A stretch of DNA of 64,000 nucleotides from JAGNHN01 sp964590645. GTDB taxonomy: Bacteria; Bacteroidota; Bacteroidia; Bacteroidales; JAGNHN01. Location of the stretch: positions 1 through 64,000 of the forward strand of contig CAZPYJ010000001.1 in NCBI GenBank assembly GCA_964590645.1, written 5' to 3'. The position numbers and the translations under genes were made by a program. A model generated the notes under the pieces. The model did no database searches, was not told where the DNA came from, and saw only the letters and a program-made list of their open reading frames with translations. Below are positions 58,035-64,000 of the stretch, in pieces (positions within the stretch are counted from its first letter, which is position 1; every line of letters starts with the position of its first letter).

Positions 58035-60812
58035 ATGAAAAGATTTACTGCGCTTGTGGCGGCTTTGTTGTTAGCAGTAATGACTTATGCCCAGCCGATT
58101 GTAACCAGCGTTGGTAACCTGACCGTATGCACAGACACCCTCGTGGTGCCTGTTGAAGTAGTCAAAGTAACCAATGTGGGAGCAATCTCCTTAGTCCTTG
58201 AGTTTGACAACAATGTATTGAATTTTGTCGGATCTCAGAACCCCCATCCGGCCTTGTCAGTCGGGTATTCGACGGTAGTCAACCAGGCAGCCAACAAGAT
58301 CTATTTCTCCTGGCATTCAGTGGCACCCCTGAATATTCTGCAGGGCACACTGATGGAGTACGTCTTTACTTCTGCAGGTGGATACAGTGATCTGACCTGG
58401 GATGTTACCACCCAGGCTGCCTGCGAGTACTCGGATGTGAACACCAATGTCCTCGCTGCTGATTTTGTCAATGGCAGCGTCACAGTGGTTCCTGATCCGG
58501 CCATTGCCTCCAACCCTGCGGATATGACCGTTGAGGAGGGTCAGAACGCCAGCTTCACGGTAAGCGCCAGCAATGCTGACACTTATCAGTGGCAGGTCAG
58601 TACTGACGGTGGAGCAAGTTGGACCAATGTAACGAATACCCTTCCTTACATTGGTGCAGATCAGGCCACCTTGCAGATCCTGGCTGTTCCGGTTCATTTC
58701 AATCAGCATCAGTACCGTTGCATTGCCTCCGGTTTTTGTTCACCGGCAGCGACCTCTGCACCTGCACTACTGACTGTAAGCCCGATTATTACTGCATCTA
58801 TCGGTAGTTATTCTTTCTGTGCCGACGAGATTATCGTGCCGGTGGATGTGACTCATTTCTACGGCGTTGCCGGTGTCTCCCTGACCCTCGGTTACAACTC
58901 TGTAGTACTGAATTACACCGGTGTACACAGCACCAACCCCCTGCTTGCAGGTGGAACCTTCTTTGACAACTCCTCCCTTGGAAAGATATTCATTTCCTGG
59001 TTCAGCATCAATCCGGTTGACATTGGAGACGATGTGCTGCTTGAGCTGGCTTTCACCAGCAGCTCCCCCGGCACCAGTGCTCTTGTATGGGACCTGACCC
59101 TGGCCGACAACTGCCAGTTCAACAATATCGGCAGCGATATCATCACCTCCATTTTTGTGGATGGAAGCGTTACCGTGCTGCCAACCCCGTTTAAATATAA
59201 TATGACCGGAGGAGGCGAATACTGCGATGGCGGCCAGGGCGTGATGATCGGGCTTGCTTTCTCCCAGATCGGGGTGAACTATGACCTGATGCTGGATGGC
59301 AGCTATCTGATGACCGCAGCCGGCACAGGAACAGCCCTGAGTTTTGGTTACCAGACTGCTGCAGGTACATATACAGTATATGCAACCAATGCCTCCTCAG
59401 GCTGCGATATGGAAATGAATGGTTCCAAAACCATCACCATTAACCCTCTTCCGGAGGCTGATGCCGGTGCCGATGAGATTATGCTCAGCGGAACTTCAGC
59501 TACCCTGAATGGCAGCGCTACAGGTGGTACACCAGGCTACAGTTACCTCTGGACGCCGGGTGGTATAGCTACACAGAGTACAACGGTAAGCCCCGCTGCA
59601 ACCCAAACCTACACCTTACTTGTTACAGACAGCAAAGGCTGCACCGATAGTGATGATGTTGAAGTCATCGTCTATATGAACACCATTCAGGGGCAGGTAA
59701 CCTATAATAATGCACAGCAAACCCCAATGGCCGGAGTCACTGTTTATCTGCAGGACAATTCAGGGTACAAAACCATTATGACCGATATCACGGATGCTAA
59801 TGGCAATTACTCCTTCCCTGAGCTCCCCAATGGCACCTATGATATCTGGGCTTCCCATAATGGCGTCTGGGGCGGTGTTAACTCAACCGATGCCCTCGCT
59901 ATTATGCAGCACTTTATTCTGCTACAGCCCATTACGGATCCCCTCAAAGTAGAAGCTTCCGATGTAGATGCCAGTGGATACGTAAACAGTACCGACGCAT
60001 TCCAGACCGCCAGCCGTTTCGTGCAGAACATCACCTCATTTGCTGCCGGTGATTGGGCATTCGAAGAAAAGCAGGTGACGCTTAATATGGATAATTATGT
60101 AGATGTAGACCTGAAAGGCATTTGCTACGGTGATGCCAATGGTTCCTACATTCCCAACCTGAAAGCATCCAGTCTGGTATCTCTTTCACAGCAAGGCACA
60201 ATGAACAGCCTTTTGGCAAAGACCCTTGAAATCTCCGTAATCACTGAAACAGCAATGGAAGTGGGTGCCATTTCTATGGAGTTGCGCATCCCCGCAAACC
60301 TTCAGATCAATGGGGTTAGCGTTGGACAGGAGCAGGCTTCGTTTAAACAAAACGGACAAACCCTGACCATATCCTGGTTCAATACCGTCGCAGTACAGCT
60401 GGAGCAGGGCAACGTAATGATGCGCCTTACTGCAACAAGCAAAGGTGCAGTGGAAGGAAGCTTCCGTATGATCAGCGGAGAGATCGCTGACGCCCGTGCC
60501 AGGGTAATCCACAATGCGCAGCTGCAAATGCCAAAAATGGTTCAGCACAGTACCGAAATCAGCCTCGGGAACTATCCTAACCCCTTCTCAAGCAGCACTA
60601 CCATCCAGTTTAATCTGCCGGAAGCTGGGCAGCTTAGCCTCAGTATTTGGAATCTGCTGGGTGAAAAAGTAGCCGAGTTGGCTTATGGCAACTATGATGC
60701 GGGCAATTACAGCATCCCATTTGATGCCAGCCAGTTGGTTCCCGGAATGTATCACTACAAGTTGGAAGTGAACGGTGAAACGACAAGCCGTACGATGATC
60801 CGGATTCGCTAA
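58035..60812 (+). CDS. large T9SS-sorted protein with cohesin-like, Ig-like and dockerin-like modules
   Basis: A 925-residue secreted protein. Signal peptide MKRFTALVAALLLAVMTYAQ. Modules in order: a cohesin-like domain (about 25-155: NVGAISLVLEFDNNVLNFVG, IYFSWHSVAPLNI), an Ig-like domain, a second cohesin-like domain (about 260-385: GVAGVSLTLGYNSVVLNYTG), a PKD/Ig-like segment, a carboxypeptidase-regulatory-like fold (TPMAGVTVYLQDN, about 560-620), two dockerin-like Ca-binding repeats (GGVNSTDALAIMQHF, DASGYVNSTDAFQTASRF), a third strand-rich domain and a type A sorting domain (NYPNPFSSSTTIQF, IWNLLGEKVAEL, VPGMYHYKLEV). It likely assembles surface complexes. The ATG at 58035 begins the signal. 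Confidence 0.85.
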   Translation: MKRFTALVAALLLAVMTYAQPIVTSVGNLTVCTDTLVVPVEVVKVTNVGAISLVLEFDNNVLNFVGSQNPHPALSVGYSTVVNQAANKIYFSWHSVAPLNILQGTLMEYVFTSAGGYSDLTWDVTTQAACEYSDVNTNVLAADFVNGSVTVVPDPAIASNPADMTVEEGQNASFTVSASNADTYQWQVSTDGGASWTNVTNTLPYIGADQATLQILAVPVHFNQHQYRCIASGFCSPAATSAPALLTVSPIITASIGSYSFCADEIIVPVDVTHFYGVAGVSLTLGYNSVVLNYTGVHSTNPLLAGGTFFDNSSLGKIFISWFSINPVDIGDDVLLELAFTSSSPGTSALVWDLTLADNCQFNNIGSDIITSIFVDGSVTVLPTPFKYNMTGGGEYCDGGQGVMIGLAFSQIGVNYDLMLDGSYLMTAAGTGTALSFGYQTAAGTYTVYATNASSGCDMEMNGSKTITINPLPEADAGADEIMLSGTSATLNGSATGGTPGYSYLWTPGGIATQSTTVSPAATQTYTLLVTDSKGCTDSDDVEVIVYMNTIQGQVTYNNAQQTPMAGVTVYLQDNSGYKTIMTDITDANGNYSFPELPNGTYDIWASHNGVWGGVNSTDALAIMQHFILLQPITDPLKVEASDVDASGYVNSTDAFQTASRFVQNITSFAAGDWAFEEKQVTLNMDNYVDVDLKGICYGDANGSYIPNLKASSLVSLSQQGTMNSLLAKTLEISVITETAMEVGAISMELRIPANLQINGVSVGQEQASFKQNGQTLTISWFNTVAVQLEQGNVMMRLTATSKGAVEGSFRMISGEIADARARVIHNAQLQMPKMVQHSTEISLGNYPNPFSSSTTIQFNLPEAGQLSLSIWNLLGEKVAELAYGNYDAGNYSIPFDASQLVPGMYHYKLEVNGETTSRTMIRIR

Positions 60813-60837
60813 CACCCCTTCCGGAACACAAGATTTC

Positions 60838-60868
60838 GAAGGCCTCCCTCCAGAGGCCTTCTTTTTTT
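60838..60868 (+). terminator. rho-independent terminator of the cohesin/dockerin gene
   Basis: GAAGGCCTC, 6-nt loop, GAGGCCTTC, then TTTTTTT, 25 nt after the stop. The rest of the 60813-61156 gap holds only the next promoter. Confidence 0.92.
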
Positions 60869-61035
60869 ATCCAAAAGTTAAAAATGTGTTAATTATTTCT
60901 GTATCTTTTGCCCTGCCAAAAGCTTAACCGTTTATTGCCAATCATTTAATTGCGCATAATTCCGGGAATATGGTTACTTTTCCTGCGGGTTTCGTATTAA
61001 TGACTGATTTGCTTAGTTTTATTGAATTATCAGCA

Positions 61036-61066
61036 TTTGAAATCCATAATTAATTTTATATTTTTG
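61036..61066 (+). promoter_or_regulatory. promoter of the giant repeat-protein gene
   Basis: TTTG (61036-61039), a 19-nt spacer and TATTTTTG (61059-61066), both exact. The leader to the ATG at 61157 is about 85 nt. Confidence 0.9.
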
Positions 61067-61156
61067 CAGAACTTCAGAAGAGCAGGTTCTTCTGAATCAA
61101 CTCTAAAAATCAAGGATCCATTTATCATTCATTTCTATCAACCAAAAAAACCTGTT

Positions 61157-64000
61157 ATGAAAGACCAGTTTACCCTTTCCCTGCGGAAAACCGGAAATCA
61201 CCTGGCTCTGACACTGGCAGCCTTATTGCTGTTTGTGTTGAACCCATTGGTTTCCCAAGGACAGAACACCGTGGACATTGGGCTTTTCAACTCTGCCAAC
61301 CCCAATGAAGTGGAGGTCAGAATCAAGCCTGACTTTAATTCCACCAGTAATCTTACCAATATGATTTTCACCATCCGGTGGGAAACCGCGGCCGGTGTAA
61401 CCGTCACTCCCGGATCACCCGCCTGGCCTTATCTCATTTCACCACAAACCGGTGGGACAGATGGGATCTACACCTATCAGACTTTCGGTTCTGCGGCAGG
61501 TCAGCCCGTAAGCTGGGTAGCCGGTAACGAATATGTGGCTTTCACTTTCACATACAACACCTGCACAGCCTTTGAACTGGTTGATAACAACGATGCCTGG
61601 GCCATTGCCAACAATGGTTTGTATTATGTAGAAATGTTCAGTGCCCAGCTTGACCACACCGGAACCATTTACGAATCACCTCTGGTCTGCCTGAGCCCCG
61701 TACCTGCCAACGCCATCAACCCGGTACCTGCTGACGGCGCACAAATGGTAGCCTACAACGCAAGCGACCAAATCGACCTTGGGTGGGACTATGTTTCAGA
61801 TCCGCTTTTTGCCGACCCGGACAGCTTCCTGGTATCAGTGACCCTTTCCTGGGGTGGACAAAGCTTTTTCGTCCCTTACGTAAGCGGACAAACCACCTAT
61901 GCCAACGCAATACAGATTTCACCGGGAAAATACACCAATGTTGACTGGAGTGTAACTCCTTTCAACGCCAATGGCAATGCCGTCAATGTGGAGACCTGGT
62001 CCTTCCTGACCGCCCCCACCCCTCTCGATGTAGATGCTATGGCACAAGGTCCGACGACAATCTGTCTGGGTGACACAACGCAACTCCTGGCCGATCCATC
62101 GGGTGGTGTGTATCCGATGAGCTTCGCCTGGAGCCCTTCCGGAAGCCTGGATAACGATACCATTATGAATCCAATCGCTTTCCCAAGCCAGACTACCACC
62201 TATACGGTTACGGTTACCGACCAGGTTGGCCAGACTGCCACAGACGAGGTCACCATTACAGTAAATATTCCGAATGTACACTTCTCCAGCGACGATACCC
62301 TTTGTGTGGGAGAATGTGCTACCCTCAGCGTAAGCGGAGCCTCTACCTTCAACTGGAGCACAGGAGCAAGTGATTCCTTCATTACCGTTTGTCCTCCAAC
62401 GGATACCACCATTATGTACACCGTTTCTGTAATGGATGCAAACGATTGCGTGCTGGAACATACCTTCATCGTAACAGTGAATCCGCTGCCTGGCTCAACC
62501 ATTTCCGATTGGCCGGATTTCTGTGTAACAGATCCCTTCTATGATCTTGATATGTTTGGGTACGGTGATCCTGCCGGTGGCGTTTATAGCGGCCCCGGTA
62601 TCTCCGGACTTGAGTTCCACCCTCAAGTGGCCGGTGCCGGGGTACACACCATTACCTACACCTATACAGATGGGAATGGATGTACCGATTCCGCATCCCT
62701 GGATGTCACTGTCTTCGGTCTGCCTAACCTCAGCTTCCCCAATATGGCCGGAGTTTGTGTTGATGCTGCTCCTTTTGCACTGACAGCCGCTTCACCGGCT
62801 GGAGGTGATTACAGCGGAGCCGGTGTTTCCAACAATATGTTTGACCCGGCAATGGCCGGCCTTGGCATTCACACCATTCATTACTCTTACCTTGATCCCA
62901 ACACAATGTGCGGTGCAATGGACAGTGCTACCATTGAAGTGTTTGCCCTTCCCGTAGCCGATGCAGGTATGGATGTGACTATTTGCGANNNNNNNNNNNN
63001 NNNNNNNNNNNNNNNNNNNNNNNNNNNNNNNNNNNNNNNNNNNNNNNNNNNNNNNNNNNNNNNNNNNNNNNNNNNNNNNNNNNNNNNNTCAATGTTTGCC
63101 CTGTTACCACCACAAGCTATACCGTTGTGGTTACGGATATGAATGGCTGCCAAGCATCCGCAGATGTAACTGTGAATGTGAATCCTGCACCTGTAGCCGA
63201 TGCCGGCAACGACGTCAGCATCTGTTTCGGTCAGTGCACCGATCTGCAGGCCAGTGGCGGAGCAAGCTATGAGTGGGGTAACGGAGCCACCACGGTAATG
63301 ATCAATGTCTGCCCCACCTCTACCCAAACTTATGTAGTGACCGTTAGCGACACAAACAATTGCACAGCCACAGCTTCCGTCACTGTGACGGTTATTCCGG
63401 CTATTAGCGCTGACTTCCCCGACCTGGGTGGCTACTGCCTGGATGAGGCTTCCTTTGCCCTTACTTCCGCAACCCCTGTAGGTGGCGTGTACAGCGGACC
63501 TGGTGTCAGCAACAATATGTTCGACCCTGCCGCTGCAGGCGTGGGCGTTCATACCCTGTATTACTATTATGTCGATTCTGTCGGTTGTGCCGGACAGGAC
63601 AGTGCAATGGTTGAAGTGTTTGCCCTTCCCGTAGCCGATGCAGGTATGGATGTGACTATTTGCGAAGGCGAATGCACCGACCTTACCGCCACAGGTGGAG
63701 ATTACTATATGTGGAACACACAGGAAACCACTGCTTCCATCAATGTTTGCCCTGTTACCACCACAAGCTATACCGTTGTGGTTACGGATATGAACGGCTG
63801 CCAAGCATCCGCAGATGTAACTGTGAATGTAAATCCGCTGCCGATGGCCGACGCAGGCAACGACGTCAGCATTTGTGATGGCGATTGCGCTACCCTGACT
63901 GCTACAGGTGGTGTAAGCTACCTATGGTCAGATGGACAGACTACCGCCAGCATCAATGTTTGCCCGACCTCTACTACCACATACACTGTCACTGTTACTG
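61157..64000 (+). CDS. giant secreted Ig/PKD-repeat protein, broken by a scaffold gap and cut by the window edge
   Basis: An incomplete protein of more than 940 residues. A signal peptide follows MKDQFTLSLRKTGNHLALTL and ends near SQGQ. The first 150 residues are strand-rich, then Ig/PKD-like modules repeat: LSVSGASTFNWSTGASDSF, TVSVMDANDCVLEHTF, and paired adhesion units GGVYSGPGVS with NNMF, GVHTLYYYYVD, and VADAGMDVTICEGECTDL. The frame before the gap and after it differ by one with 100 Ns; a true gap of 74 nt restores it. A T9SS domain would be expected past the window. It is probably a cell-surface adhesin or filament. Confidence 0.8.
62941..63836 (+). repeat. 651-bp period tandem repeat in the giant protein gene
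   Basis: The segment from 63089 to about 63185 recurs at 63740 onward with one base change seen (AATGGC/AACGGC), a shift of 651 bp or 217 codons. The segment from 62941 recurs at 63618, a shift of 677 bp as assembled, equal to 651 if the gap is 74 nt. Two Ig-like modules form one unit. Confidence 0.8.
62989..63088. other. 100-N scaffold gap inside a near-identical repeat
   Basis: One hundred Ns. Left flank (to 62988) matches 63595-63665 and right flank (from 63089) matches 63740-63835 nearly base for base, so the intact copy between them predicts 74 missing bases. Confidence 0.95.

Noticed and set aside
62887..63804. Long minus-strand frame across the N gap
   Set aside because: It is an antisense shadow of the repetitive giant protein and runs through Ns.

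Overview
The window looks like a chromosomal stretch of an anaerobic or facultatively fermentative Bacteroidota, probably from the marine or sediment Bacteroidales-like branch. Supporting signs are several proteins with type IX secretion (T9SS) C-terminal sorting domains, a bTHX-type small ribosomal protein, a FucP-type sugar transporter next to a GH92 mannosidase, and many promoters of the Bacteroidota form (TTTG, 19-20 nt, TAnnTTTG). Overall base composition is near 50% GC. I found no rRNA, tRNA, CRISPR array or intact mobile element. One 100-N scaffold gap lies at 62989-63088, inside a repetitive surface protein.

Layout. 0-2.6 kb: a hypothetical gene, a T9SS beta-propeller-like protein, then a gene-poor stretch holding a decayed T9SS tail. 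2.6-17.7 kb: a large [FeFe]-hydrogenase and H-cluster sensor locus. A leftward arm encodes a 2Fe-2S ferredoxin-like protein, an H-cluster/PAS protein and a SpoIIE-type phosphatase. A rightward arm encodes a HydB-like NADH/FMN subunit, a HydA-like protein with an altered active site, an H-cluster/histidine-kinase fusion, a response regulator, a receiver-histidine kinase, the redox repressor Rex, RibF and an MBL-fold hydrolase. HydG and two tandem TM1266-type small proteins follow. Rex-type operators sit in the divergent promoter region and in front of hydG, so NADH/NAD+ sensing by the locus's own Rex probably controls both. 17.8-22.5 kb: a metallophosphoesterase, a CrcB fluoride channel, a DoxX-like protein, a CoA-binding protein and a DUF1684 lipoprotein, interleaved with a cluster of minisatellites.

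22.5-28 kb: a mannose-use operon (GH92 mannosidase lipoprotein, FucP-like transporter, ROK sugar kinase). 28-31.5 kb: a beta-carbonic anhydrase, citrate lyase alpha subunit and a CitD-CitE fusion. 31.6-36 kb: small lipoproteins, a lipid kinase and a beta-helix T9SS protein. 36-42 kb: envelope genes (TPR membrane protein, glycosyltransferase, methyltransferase, rhomboid, YqgE). 42-45 kb: a probable MurL-MurD2 pair, an alternative route for putting D-Glu into peptidoglycan. 45-49 kb: housekeeping genes (THX, TrmH, HU, Fmt, RibH, TPR). 49-57.8 kb: an S9 peptidase, RecQ, an ankyrin protein and a thioredoxin-fold lipid/periplasmic protein. 58-64 kb: two large secreted multidomain proteins, the second incomplete at the window edge.

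The most notable system is the Rex-controlled locus with three different H-cluster proteins, two of which are wired to signalling outputs (a phosphatase on one side, two-component signalling on the other), while the NADH-linked HydA-like subunit lacks the usual proton-relay cysteine. HydE and HydF are not in the window.
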